A DNA stretch of 9,780 bases from Aromatoleum sp. (GTDB lineage: Bacteria; Pseudomonadota; Gammaproteobacteria; Burkholderiales; Casimicrobiaceae). Position 1 is the stretch's first letter. Every line of letters starts with the position of its first letter. Of this stretch, positions 1 to 7,411 are shown piece after piece. The stretch covers positions 1 to 9,780 of the forward strand of contig JAAFGU010000071.1 in NCBI GenBank assembly GCA_010365205.1. The letters are read 5' to 3'. Under the pieces are notes generated by a model. It ran no database searches, had not been told where the DNA came from, and saw only the letters and a list, made by a program, of their open reading frames with translations. The translations under genes and the position numbers were made by a program.

Positions 1-2519
1 CAACGGGCCGCGCCGCGCTGCGCGACGCGTTCCATGCCCGCCCCGACACGCCGAAACTGCTCCGCGATCACGCCCGGCTCGTCGATCGCGTGGTCGCCGA
101 AGTCTGGGCGGTGCTGGGCGCGCCGCCCTCGGCCGCGCTGGTCGCCGTCGGAGGCTACGGCCGCGGGCAGCTCTTCCCGCACTCCGACGTCGACCTGCTG
201 ATCCTGCTGCCCTCACCTCTCGACGACGCCGGCACCGCGTTTGTCGAACGCTTCGTGGGAATGCTCTGGGACATCGGGCTGGAGACGGCGCACAGCGTGC
301 GCACGATCGCCGAATGCGAAGTCGAAATGGCCGCCGACGTCACGATCAAGACGAGCCTTCTCGAAAACCGCTTGCTCGCCGGCTCCCGCCCTCTCCACAC
401 AGTGTTCCGGAAGGCGTTCGCCGGAGCCATGGACGCGCGATCCTTTTACGAAGCCAAGATGCTCGAGCAGCAGCAACGCCATCTCAAGTATCACGATACC
501 GCGTACAACCTCGAGCCCAACGTCAAGGAAAGTCCGGGCGGCCTGCGCGACCTGCAGACGGTTCTGTGGATCGCCCGCGCGGCGAACCTTGGCCGGTCGT
601 GGCGTGAATTGGCGAAGGCCGGTCTGATCACGATGCAGGAGGCGCGCACCGTGTCGCGCCAGGAGCGGCTCATCGGCGCATTGCGCGTGCGGCTCCACCA
701 TCTCGCCGGCCGGCGCGAGGATCGCCTCGTCTTCGACCAGCAGAACGCGCTGGCGCGCGAACTGGGGCTCGCCGATACGCCGACCCGGCGCGCCAGCGAG
801 CGACTGATGCAGCGCTACTACCGGGCCGCCAAGCTCGTGCGTCAGGCCAACGTCATTCTGCTGCAGAATCTGCACGCGCGACTCGAGCCCGTCTCGGTCG
901 AGGCGGTGCCGGTCGACGCTGACTTCTTCGCCATCGACGAGCTGCTGGATGTCCGCGACGACAGGCTGTTCGAACGGCGACCGTCGGCGATGCTGGACGC
1001 GTTCCTCACGATGCAGCGGCACCGGGAGCTAAAGGGAATGTCGGCGCGAACGCTGCGCGCGCTGTGGCGCAACCGCGATCGCATCGACGCCACGTTCCGG
1101 CGCGATCCCGCCAATCGCGCACGGTTCCTCCAGATATTCCGCGAACCGAGGGGACTGACGCACGAGCTGCGACGGATGAACCTCTACGGCATCCTCGGCA
1201 AGCTGGTACCGGCATTCGGGCGCATCGTCGGACAGATGCAGCACGATCTGTTCCATGTTTACACGGTCGACGAGCACATCCTGATGGTGATCCGGAACCT
1301 GCGCCGCTTCACCGAAGCGCAGCACGCGCACGAATATCCGCTGTGCTCGCGCTTGATGGCCGACATCGAGCGCAAGGAAGTGCTCTACCTCGCCGGAATG
1401 TTCCACGACATCGCCAAGGGCCGTGGCGGCGATCACTCGGCGCTCGGTGCGCGCGACGCGCTGCGCTTCTGCCGGGCACTCGGTCTCGAGCGTACGGATG
1501 CCGAACTGGTCGCGTGGCTCGTCGCCCAGCACCTGACGATGTCGGCGATCGCGCAGAAGCAGGACGTCACCGACCCCGACGTCGTTGCCGCTTTTGCGGC
1601 GAAGGTCGGCAACGACCGCCGGCTTGCCGCGCTCTACATCCTCACCGTCGCCGACATCCGCGGAACGAGCCCCAAGGTGTGGAACGCGTGGAAGGCGCGG
1701 TTGCTGGAGGATCTGTTCGATGCGGCGCGGCGGCGGCTGACCGGCGGCGGCGCGACGCTGGCGGACAGCCTCGCCGAACGGCAGAACGAGGCGCGCCGGC
1801 TGCTGCGGCTGTACGCGATTCCGGAAGGGGCGGAACGCAAGCTGTGGAGCCAGCTGGACGGCGTCTGGTTCCAGCGCCACAACGCCGACGAAATTGCCTG
1901 GCAGACGCGCCATCTCTACTACCGCGTCGACGGATCCGCACCGGTGGTGCGCGCGCGGCTCGCACGCGACGGCGCCGGTCTGCAGGTGCTCGTCTACCTT
2001 CCGGACCAGAAGGACCTGTTCGCGCGCACCTGCGGATTTCTCGGCCGCGGCGGGCTGTCGATCCTCGACGCGAAGATCCACACGACCCGGCACGGCTACG
2101 CGCTCGATACGTTCATCGTGCACGATCCGGCCAACCCGCAGGCGTCCTATCGCGACACGATTCAACTCGTGGAATTCGAGCTGAAGCGCGCGCTGGAGGA
2201 ACAGCGTCCGCTCGAGCCGCCGCCGGTCGGGCGGGTGAGCCGGCATCTGAAGCACTTCCCTTTGTCGCCGGAGGTTCAGATTTCTCCCGATGACAAGGGC
2301 ACTCACTACATCCTCGAAATCGTCGCCGGTGACCGCCCCGGACTCCTCGCCCGGATCGCCTACACGCTCGCGAGCGCCAACGTAAATGTCGCGAGCGCGA
2401 AGATCAACACGCTCGGGGAGCGCGCCGAAGACGTATTCCTGATCGACGGCGCCCGTCTGCACGACGAGCACGCGCTGCTGCGCTTGGAGACCGCGCTCTA
2501 CGATCAGCTGCGGATCTAA
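1..2519 (+). CDS. glnD: Bifunctional PII uridylyltransferase / uridylyl-removing enzyme GlnD (5'-partial)
   Basis: GlnD senses glutamine and adds UMP to PII signalling proteins when nitrogen is short, removing it when glutamine is plentiful; it acts in the cytoplasm at the top of the nitrogen-control cascade. Seen: the nucleotidyltransferase signature GGYGRGQLFPHSDVDLLIL near bases 150-209, with the two metal-binding Asp residues in SDVD; the GlnD linker motif NVKESPGGLRDLQT near 519-560; an HD hydrolase motif HDIAKGRGGDHS from base 1404; and two C-terminal ACT domains, roughly 1980-2120 and 2314-2460, the second containing DRPGLLARI. The frame (codons starting at base 3) is open to the left edge, so the true start lies outside. 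The GTG at base 90 is not the start, because family-like sequence continues before it. About 838 codons are visible against a usual 850-900, so only a short N-terminal piece is missing. The gene ends in TAA and converges on the deformylase gene. Confidence 0.97.
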   Translation, partial: TGRAALRDAFHARPDTPKLLRDHARLVDRVVAEVWAVLGAPPSAALVAVGGYGRGQLFPHSDVDLLILLPSPLDDAGTAFVERFVGMLWDIGLETAHSVRTIAECEVEMAADVTIKTSLLENRLLAGSRPLHTVFRKAFAGAMDARSFYEAKMLEQQQRHLKYHDTAYNLEPNVKESPGGLRDLQTVLWIARAANLGRSWRELAKAGLITMQEARTVSRQERLIGALRVRLHHLAGRREDRLVFDQQNALARELGLADTPTRRASERLMQRYYRAAKLVRQANVILLQNLHARLEPVSVEAVPVDADFFAIDELLDVRDDRLFERRPSAMLDAFLTMQRHRELKGMSARTLRALWRNRDRIDATFRRDPANRARFLQIFREPRGLTHELRRMNLYGILGKLVPAFGRIVGQMQHDLFHVYTVDEHILMVIRNLRRFTEAQHAHEYPLCSRLMADIERKEVLYLAGMFHDIAKGRGGDHSALGARDALRFCRALGLERTDAELVAWLVAQHLTMSAIAQKQDVTDPDVVAAFAAKVGNDRRLAALYILTVADIRGTSPKVWNAWKARLLEDLFDAARRRLTGGGATLADSLAERQNEARRLLRLYAIPEGAERKLWSQLDGVWFQRHNADEIAWQTRHLYYRVDGSAPVVRARLARDGAGLQVLVYLPDQKDLFARTCGFLGRGGLSILDAKIHTTRHGYALDTFIVHDPANPQASYRDTIQLVEFELKRALEEQRPLEPPPVGRVSRHLKHFPLSPEVQISPDDKGTHYILEIVAGDRPGLLARIAYTLASANVNVASAKINTLGERAEDVFLIDGARLHDEHALLRLETALYDQLRI

Positions 2520-2542
2520 AACCGCGCCGAACGCGGGCGGTT
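2520..2542 (-). terminator. Candidate intrinsic terminator for the deformylase unit
   Basis: Just after the glnD stop, AACCGC (2520-2525) can pair with GCGGTT (2537-2542); an alternative stem is CCGCG/CGCGG around a CCGAA loop (2522-2536). Read on the minus strand, the hairpin is followed by TTTTAG, a short U-tract suited to ending def transcripts. On the plus strand only TTGG follows, so it would be weak for glnD. A second GC-rich inverted repeat, GGCGG-GTG-CCGCC (2572-2584), lies between it and the def stop but has no T-tract. The call rests on pairing by eye only. Confidence 0.35.
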
Positions 2543-2610
2543 GGTCCGCGCGCGGCGCGATGCCTGTTCGGGGCGGGTGCCGCCTGTCCCGGAATTGCGC
2601 CGATTCGCCG

Positions 2611-3138
2611 CTATTCCTCGCCCTCCACCCCGGGGAACAGGATGTCGGTGAACCCGAACCGCGACAGGTCGCGCATGCGCATCGGGTAGAGAATGCCCAT
2701 CAGATGATCGCATTCATGCTGAATCACCCGCGCGTGGAATCCCGAGACGTCGCGGCGGATCGGCTGGCCCAGCGGATCGAACCCTTCGTAGCGCACCTCC
2801 TGATACCGCGGCACGACGCCGCGCAGCCCCGGCACCGACAGGCACCCTTCCCAGCCTTCCTCCATCGCCATCGACAGCGGAGTCAGCACCGGATTGACGA
2901 GCTCGGTGTAGGGCACCGGCTCGGCGTCCGGATACCGGGGATTCTGCTCGACGCCGAATATCACGACTTGCAGCGGCACGCCAATCTGCGGCGCGGCGAG
3001 GCCCGCGCCATTCTCGACGGCCATCGTGTCGCGGAGGTCCTGCAACAACGCGGCGAGCTCGGGGGTGCCGAAGTCGGCGATCGGCCGCGACGGCTGCAGA
3101 AGCCGCGGATCGCCCATACGCAGCACGACGCGGATCAT
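2611..3138 (-). CDS. def: Peptide deformylase (solitary, type-1A-like)
   Basis: Peptide deformylase removes the formyl group from the N-terminal methionine of new proteins at the ribosome, using a metal ion. The 175-residue product has all three family motifs: GAGLAAPQ (44-51), EGCLS (97-101, with metal ligand Cys99) and HECDH (141-145, with His141, Glu142 and His145). The start is the ATG whose A is base 3138: it gives the usual opening MIRVVLRMGDPRLL and a normal length. The open frame runs further upstream, but that part is only the other strand phase of the preceding gene. The ATG overlaps the phosphorylase stop as ATGA, and there is no Shine-Dalgarno-like sequence before it, so translation is probably coupled. 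There is no fmt (methionyl-tRNA formyltransferase) beside it, unlike the usual def-fmt arrangement. The loop between motifs 1 and 2 (QNPRYPDAEPVPYTE) and the VPGLRGVVPR stretch after EGCLS resemble the second deformylase common in betaproteobacteria, from memory. Confidence 0.95.
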   Translation of the reverse strand: MIRVVLRMGDPRLLQPSRPIADFGTPELAALLQDLRDTMAVENGAGLAAPQIGVPLQVVIFGVEQNPRYPDAEPVPYTELVNPVLTPLSMAMEEGWEGCLSVPGLRGVVPRYQEVRYEGFDPLGQPIRRDVSGFHARVIQHECDHLMGILYPMRMRDLSRFGFTDILFPGVEGEE

Positions 3139-3887
3139 GGCGCGCTGCGGTCGATTGTCGGCACCACGTGATCGAGCAAGGCGCGAACTTTCCCCATTCC
3201 CGCCTCGAGTACCCGGACGATTCCGTCCATCGAGACGCCGACGGCGGAATCGCCGCGTCCGGCGGCGTGGTTGACGACGACGCATAGGGCCGCATACGGC
3301 AACTCGAGCTCGCGCGCCAGCGCCGTTTCGGGCATCCCCGTCATGCCCACGAGCGTCGCACCGTCGCGTTCCATGCGGTCGATTTCGGCCGCCGTCTCCA
3401 GGCGTGGCCCGGAGACCGCGCCGTAGACCCCCCCGTCGACGAGCGCGGTGCCGGCGCGGCTGGCCGCGGCAAGGCACTTGGCGCGCAGCTCGGGGGTGTA
3501 CGGATGGGTAAAATCGATGTGGACCACATGCCGGTCGCCACCGTCAAAAAAAGACGTCTCGCGCCCCTGCGTGTAGTCGATCAGCTGATGCGGCAGCACC
3601 AGGTCGCCGGGATCGACGCCCCGGATCCCGCCCACCGACGCCACCGCCAGTACCGCAGTGGCACCGCGGTTCTTCAGCGCCCATACGTTTGCCCGGTAGT
3701 TGACCCGGTGCGGCGGCACCGTATGGCCATGCCCGTGGCGCGCGATGAACACCACGTCGCGTCCGGCGATCTGTCCGAAAAGCAACGCCGACGACGGCTC
3801 GCCGTACGGCGTTCTGACCATTTCACGATGCGCCACCGCGAGACTGGAGAGGCGGGTCAAACCGGTGCCGCCAATGATTGCGAGCAT
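3135..3887 (-). CDS. Probable S-methyl-5'-thioinosine phosphorylase (MTAP/PNP family)
   Basis: This cytoplasmic enzyme of the purine nucleoside phosphorylase/MTA phosphorylase superfamily cleaves a nucleoside with phosphate to a free base and a ribose-1-phosphate derivative. The 250-residue product shows the family N-terminus MLAIIGGTGL, the phosphate-binding region RHGHGHTVPPHRVNYRAN (50-67), SVGGI (84-88), the GPRLET stretch (160-165) and the ribose-contact Met in GMTGMPE (181-187). At the base-recognition site it has Asn206 in VVVNHAAGRG. MTA phosphorylases that use adenine nucleosides have Asp residues here, while 6-oxopurine enzymes have Asn, so methylthioinosine is the likelier substrate; that is inference from family knowledge. 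Automated annotation may call it mtnP. The start is secure: an in-frame TAA lies four codons upstream. No clear ribosome-binding site is visible. It is the first gene of a two-gene unit with def and is divergent from pilU. Confidence 0.88.
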   Translation of the reverse strand: MLAIIGGTGLTRLSSLAVAHREMVRTPYGEPSSALLFGQIAGRDVVFIARHGHGHTVPPHRVNYRANVWALKNRGATAVLAVASVGGIRGVDPGDLVLPHQLIDYTQGRETSFFDGGDRHVVHIDFTHPYTPELRAKCLAAASRAGTALVDGGVYGAVSGPRLETAAEIDRMERDGATLVGMTGMPETALARELELPYAALCVVVNHAAGRGDSAVGVSMDGIVRVLEAGMGKVRALLDHVVPTIDRSAP

Positions 3888-4004
3888 GGAAGTTGCTTAG
3901 GATGGAAGTCGAAACGATGGGGACCGGACGGACACGGCCGGGGCCGTACCGACGCTTGTGGGAATCGCCGCAGGATGCCGTGACCGCCGCGAGGCTGGAA
4001 CTCC

Positions 4005-4032
4005 TTGTCAATTCATGACATTATCATGGAAT
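4005..4032 (+). promoter_or_regulatory. Candidate sigma-70 promoter for pilU with an internal palindrome
   Basis: TTGTCA (4005-4010, one mismatch to the -35 consensus) is followed after 16 bases by TGGAAT (4027-4032, four of six matches to the -10 consensus). This would place the transcript start near 4039, about 50 bases before pilU. The spacer is the most AT-rich stretch of this divergent region and contains the inverted repeat CATGA-N5-TCATG (4014-4028). On the other strand 4007-4012 reads TTGACA, but no matching -10 follows it. The rest of the 201-bp spacer (3888-4088) holds no convincing gene. Confidence 0.35.
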
Positions 4033-4088
4033 CCTGCGGCGCCGGCTAAACCCGGAACCGCCCCGATATTCTAACGGGGAACAACCCA

Positions 4089-5261
4089 ATGTATCTCGAC
4101 CGCTTGTTTCGACTGATGGCCGAAAAGCAGGCCTCCGACCTGTTCATCACCTGCGGGGCCCCGATCAACATCAAGGTCAACGGCGTCGTCTCCCCGGTAT
4201 CGACCCAGTCGATGGATGTCGAGAGCGTACGCCGCATCGCCTACGAACTCATGTCCAAGGAGCAGGCGCGGGAGTTCGAGAACGAAATGGAGATGAACCT
4301 CTCGCATCTCGATCGCGCCGTCGGCAACTTCCGCGTCAATATCTTCCGCCAGCGTGGATCGATCTCGCTGGTCATACGATTCGTCCGCAGCCACATCCCG
4401 ACGTTCGAGCAACTGCGGCTGCCGCAGGTCCTCCTCAACATCGTCAGCGAACGGCGCGGCCTGGTGCTGATCGCCGGCGCGACGGGTTCCGGCAAATCCA
4501 CGACGTTGGCGGCGATGATCGACTATCGCAACGCCAACCGCTCCGGCCATATCCTGACCATCGAGGACCCGATCGAGTACCTTTTCGAGCACAAGCGGAG
4601 CCTCGTCAACCAGCGCGAGATCGGCGTCGACACGCACAGTTTCCAGAAGGCTCTGGCCAACGCGCTGCGGGAAGCGCCGGATCTCATCATGATCGGCGAA
4701 ATTCGCGACCGCGAGACGATGCAGCAGGCGCTGCTGCATACGCTCACGGGGCACCTGTGCCTCGCGACGCTGCACGCGAACAACAGTTACCACGCGCTGT
4801 CCAGGATCATCAATCTGTTCCCGTACGACGCGCGCTCCGGTCTGTTGTCCGACCTGTCGATAGGACTCCGCGCGATCGTCTGCCAACGGCTCATCCGTAA
4901 CAAGGACGGCGACCTGCAGCCGGCCGTCGAGATCCTGCTCAACACGTCGTTGATCGCCGAGTTGATCAAGAACGGCGAGATCACGCAGATCAAGGAAGCG
5001 ATGGAGCAGTCGCTTTACCCGGGATCGCAGACGTTCGAGCAGGCGCTGTGCCGGCTCTACCTCGACGGCATCGTCACCTACGACGAATCGATGGCCGCGT
5101 CGGACTCTCCGACCAACCTTGCCTGGCTCATCAACCAGAACGCGCCGACCGCGCGGGTCGAGGCGATGTCCAGCGGGGAAAGCGGCAGCGATCCGCGGCG
5201 CGGTGGCGCAGATTTCGGGGCGATGCACATCGAGCCGGACATGCTCGATCGCACGCATTGA
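4089..5261 (+). CDS. pilU: Type IV pilus retraction ATPase, PilT/PilU family (PilU-type)
   Basis: PilT and PilU are hexameric cytoplasmic ATPases that power disassembly and retraction of type IV pili, driving twitching motility and DNA uptake; PilU works as an accessory to PilT. The 390-residue product has the N-terminal PAS-like domain opening RLMAEKQASDLFIT, Walker A GATGSGKST (130-138, Lys136), the Asp box in TIEDPIEYLFEHK, Walker B LIMIGEIRD (199-207, Glu204), and a His box with His222 and His229 (ATLHANN). PilU rather than PilT is favoured by REIGVDT after the Asp box, by NNSYHALSRIINLFP, by the GSQTFEQALCRLYLDG region near the C-terminus, and by a tail longer than PilT's. The ATG is preceded by GGGGA (4076-4080) with eight bases of spacing, a good ribosome-binding site. 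No pilT lies in the window. The last 30 or so residues are rich in Ser, Gly and Asp and probably disordered. Confidence 0.93.
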   Translation: MYLDRLFRLMAEKQASDLFITCGAPINIKVNGVVSPVSTQSMDVESVRRIAYELMSKEQAREFENEMEMNLSHLDRAVGNFRVNIFRQRGSISLVIRFVRSHIPTFEQLRLPQVLLNIVSERRGLVLIAGATGSGKSTTLAAMIDYRNANRSGHILTIEDPIEYLFEHKRSLVNQREIGVDTHSFQKALANALREAPDLIMIGEIRDRETMQQALLHTLTGHLCLATLHANNSYHALSRIINLFPYDARSGLLSDLSIGLRAIVCQRLIRNKDGDLQPAVEILLNTSLIAELIKNGEITQIKEAMEQSLYPGSQTFEQALCRLYLDGIVTYDESMAASDSPTNLAWLINQNAPTARVEAMSSGESGSDPRRGGADFGAMHIEPDMLDRTH

Positions 5262-5315
5262 TCCCGGGGTCCGGGGGTCGCCGCGATCGTTAGCGACACC
5301 GATGGCGCGAGCGCA

Positions 5316-5326
5316 TTTGCTACCAT
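5316..5326 (+). promoter_or_regulatory. Candidate extended -10 element before dapE
   Basis: TTTGCTACCAT contains TG-N-TACCAT (5318-5326), an extended -10 pattern with four of six matches in the hexamer, and no convincing -35. Transcription would begin about base 5333, at or next to the dapE ATG (5334), giving a leaderless or nearly leaderless message. This fits the lack of a real Shine-Dalgarno sequence before dapE (only GGGCGG directly abutting the ATG). The rest of the 72-bp gap after pilU holds a small CCCGG-GGT-CCGGG repeat without a T-tract. Weak evidence, by eye only. Confidence 0.25.
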
Positions 5327-5333
5327 TGGGCGG

Positions 5334-6503
5334 ATGGACGCTGCTGCCGCGCCGGCGCTCGACGCCGGACTCGCCACGACGCTGGACCTTGCCCGCGCGC
5401 TGATCGAGCGTCGCTCGCTGACCCCCGATGACGGCGGTTGCCAGGCGCTCATCGCAGCGCGCCTCGCCCCGCTGGGCTTCGCTACCGAGACGCTGGTTTC
5501 CAATGGCGTGACGAATCTGTGGGCGCGCCGCGGCACGGCCCGTCCGCTGATCTGTTTTGCCGGTCACAGCGACGTCGTGCCGACTGGACCGCTGACGGGC
5601 TGGCAAACCGACCCGTTCGTGCCCACGGAGCGTGACGGCTGGCTTTACGGGCGCGGCGCCGCCGACATGAAGGGCTCGCTCGCCGCGTTCGTCACGGGGA
5701 TCGAGGCGTTCGTCTCCGCCCACCCCGGAGCTCCCGGCTCGATCGCGCTGTTGGTGACGTCGGACGAGGAAGGACCGTCGACGGACGGCACGGTCAAGGT
5801 CGTCGAAAAGCTGGCCGCCGCCGGCGAGTCGATCGATTACTGCATTGTCGGCGAACCGTCGTCGATCGAGGTCCTGGGCGACATGATCAAGAATGGCCGC
5901 CGCGGCACGCTGTCGGGAACGCTGAGTGTGAACGGCGTGCAGGGCCACATCGCCTATCCGCACCTCGCGCAAAACCCTATTCACCTGGCGGCGCCCGCGA
6001 TCGCGGAACTGGCCGCGACCTCTTGGGACGAGGGAAACGAGTACTTTCCGGCGACGACGTGGCAGTGCTCGAACATTCATGCCGGCACCGGCGCCACCAA
6101 CGTGATCCCCGGCGTCCTGGAGATCTCGTTCAACTTTCGCTACTCGACGGCGAGCACAAAGGAATCACTGAAGCGCCGCTTCGAGGACATTCTGCGCCGG
6201 CACGACCTCGACTACGCGATCGCGTGGACCGGCTGGGGCAAGCCGTTTCTGACGCCGAAGGGACGTTTGGTCGACGTCGCGACCGAGGCGATACGCGAGG
6301 TCACCGGCGTCACACCGGTGTTGTCGTGCACGGGTGGCACGTCGGACGGCCGCTTCATTGCGGATATCTGCCGGGAGATCGTCGAACTGGGTCCCGTCAA
6401 CGCGACGATCCACAAGCTCAACGAGCGCGTGAAGAGCGCCGACCTGCCGCGGCTCGCGGCGATCTACCGCGGTATTCTCGAGCGGCTGCTGGTGGAGCGC
6501 TGA
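5334..6503 (+). CDS. dapE: Succinyl-diaminopimelate desuccinylase
   Basis: DapE is a cytoplasmic two-zinc M20-family hydrolase that converts N-succinyl-LL-2,6-diaminopimelate to LL-diaminopimelate and succinate in lysine and peptidoglycan precursor synthesis. The 389-residue product has the expected ligand and catalytic residues: His78 (AGHSDVVPTGP), Asp80, Asp111 (GRGAADMKG), Glu145 and Glu146 (SDEEGPSTDGT), Glu174 (VGEPSS) and His360 (NATIHKLNE). Each of the ligands and catalytic Glu145 is offset by 11 from the Haemophilus influenzae numbering I recall, so there is a short N-terminal extension and no internal gap. SLTPDDGGCQALI (28-40) and CTGGTSDGRFI further support DapE over ArgE or other M20 members. 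The start is the first ATG in the frame; its ribosome-binding site is poor. It is followed five bases later by prmB, probably on the same transcript. Confidence 0.96.
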   Translation: MDAAAAPALDAGLATTLDLARALIERRSLTPDDGGCQALIAARLAPLGFATETLVSNGVTNLWARRGTARPLICFAGHSDVVPTGPLTGWQTDPFVPTERDGWLYGRGAADMKGSLAAFVTGIEAFVSAHPGAPGSIALLVTSDEEGPSTDGTVKVVEKLAAAGESIDYCIVGEPSSIEVLGDMIKNGRRGTLSGTLSVNGVQGHIAYPHLAQNPIHLAAPAIAELAATSWDEGNEYFPATTWQCSNIHAGTGATNVIPGVLEISFNFRYSTASTKESLKRRFEDILRRHDLDYAIAWTGWGKPFLTPKGRLVDVATEAIREVTGVTPVLSCTGGTSDGRFIADICREIVELGPVNATIHKLNERVKSADLPRLAAIYRGILERLLVER

Positions 6504-6508
6504 CCGCA

Positions 6509-7411
6509 ATGTCAGCGGCGGCCGTACACGACCTCGTCACGCTGCGCGACTGGCTGCGCTATGCCGTCACACGCTTCGGCGAGGCCAATCTCGCTTTCGG
6601 ACACGGCACGACGAATGCGTACGACGAGGCCGCGTATCTGCTGCTGCATGGACTGCATTTGCCGCTCGACCGGTTGGAGCCATTCCTCGACGCACGGCTG
6701 ACGCAAGTGGAAAGGCTGCAGCTCGCGCAGCTTTTCGACAGGCGGATCGAGCTGCGCGTGCCGGCGGCGTACCTCACGCACGAAGCGTGGCTGGGCGATT
6801 TCCGCTTCTATGTCGACGAGCGGGTGATCATTCCGCGCTCATTCATTGCCGAGCTTCTGCCCGGCGGGATCGCCGCGTACGTGGGCGCCCCGGAAGAGGT
6901 CAAGGGCGCGCTCGACCTTTGCACCGGCTCGGGCTGCCTCGCGATCCTGCTCGCGCATGCTTATCCCGAGGCGGACGTCGATGCCGTCGACATTTCGTCC
7001 GATGCGCTCGCGGTTGCGCAGCGCAACGTCAGCGAGTACGGGCTTGCCGACCGCATCAATCTCATCCGTTCGGATCTGTTCGCCAACCTCGCGGAAAAGT
7101 CCTACGACCTGATCATCAGCAACCCGCCCTACGTCGCTGCCACGGCGATGGACGCTCTGCCGCCCGAGTACCGGCATGAGCCCGCGCTGGCGCTCGCCGG
7201 TGGGGACGACGGATTGGACGCAGTGCGCACGATACTCAAGGACGCTCCGCGGTTCCTGAACCCGGGCGGCGCACTGATCGTGGAGATCGGCCACAACCGG
7301 GCGGCGGTCGAACTCGCATTTCCGCGCCTGCCGCTGGTGTGGCTGGAGACGGCGACGTCCGCCGGCAGCGTGTTCCTGCTGACGCGAGAAGACCTGGTGG
7401 CGGGACGCTAG
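6509..7411 (+). CDS. prmB: Ribosomal protein uL3 N5-glutamine methyltransferase PrmB
   Basis: PrmB uses S-adenosylmethionine to methylate a glutamine side chain of ribosomal protein L3 (uL3) in the cytoplasm. The 300-residue product has the PrmB-type N-terminus (LRDWLRYAVTRF, then TNAYDEAAYLLLHGL), PAAYLT and FYVDERVIIPRS before the methyltransferase fold, SAM motif I LDLCTGSGC (135-143), VDAVDIS for the second beta strand, and the glutamine-methylating signature NPPY (205-208). YRHEPALALAGGDDGL and the C-terminal FLLTRE match PrmB better than the release-factor enzyme PrmC. The ATG at 6509 was chosen because the protein then begins like known PrmB; the same frame stays open back into dapE, but that part is a dapE shadow. 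A GGAG (6494-6497) inside the dapE end may serve as ribosome-binding site. Its TAG stop overlaps the stop of the converging channel gene. Confidence 0.95.
   Translation: MSAAAVHDLVTLRDWLRYAVTRFGEANLAFGHGTTNAYDEAAYLLLHGLHLPLDRLEPFLDARLTQVERLQLAQLFDRRIELRVPAAYLTHEAWLGDFRFYVDERVIIPRSFIAELLPGGIAAYVGAPEEVKGALDLCTGSGCLAILLAHAYPEADVDAVDISSDALAVAQRNVSEYGLADRINLIRSDLFANLAEKSYDLIISNPPYVAATAMDALPPEYRHEPALALAGGDDGLDAVRTILKDAPRFLNPGGALIVEIGHNRAAVELAFPRLPLVWLETATSAGSVFLLTREDLVAGR

Noticed and set aside
90..92. GTG as the glnD start
   Set aside because: The frame remains open to the window edge with plausible GlnD-like sequence before it, and the protein would be shorter than the family norm.
1029..2471. 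A 480-codon open frame on the minus strand inside glnD
   Set aside because: It is antisense to the HD and ACT regions of glnD, where the motifs are unmistakable, and its own translation shows no recognisable fold or motif.
3139..3477. N-terminal extension of the deformylase
   Set aside because: The added residues are a frame-shifted reading of the phosphorylase gene, and the deformylase is full length from 3138.
5263..5275. CCCGG-GGT-CCGGG hairpin after pilU as a terminator
   Set aside because: The stem is only five pairs with a three-base loop and no T-tract follows; pilU transcripts may simply read into dapE.
4071..6080. A 669-codon open frame on the minus strand across pilU and dapE
   Set aside because: It lies antisense to two clear genes, is Arg/Asp/Val-rich without domain motifs, and spans their intergenic gap. 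Such frames arise from strong G/C third-position bias on the coding strand.
6023..6508. N-terminal extension of prmB into dapE
   Set aside because: The frame is open but this part translates to Arg-rich sequence overlapping the dapE coding region; PrmB family similarity starts only just after the ATG at 6509.
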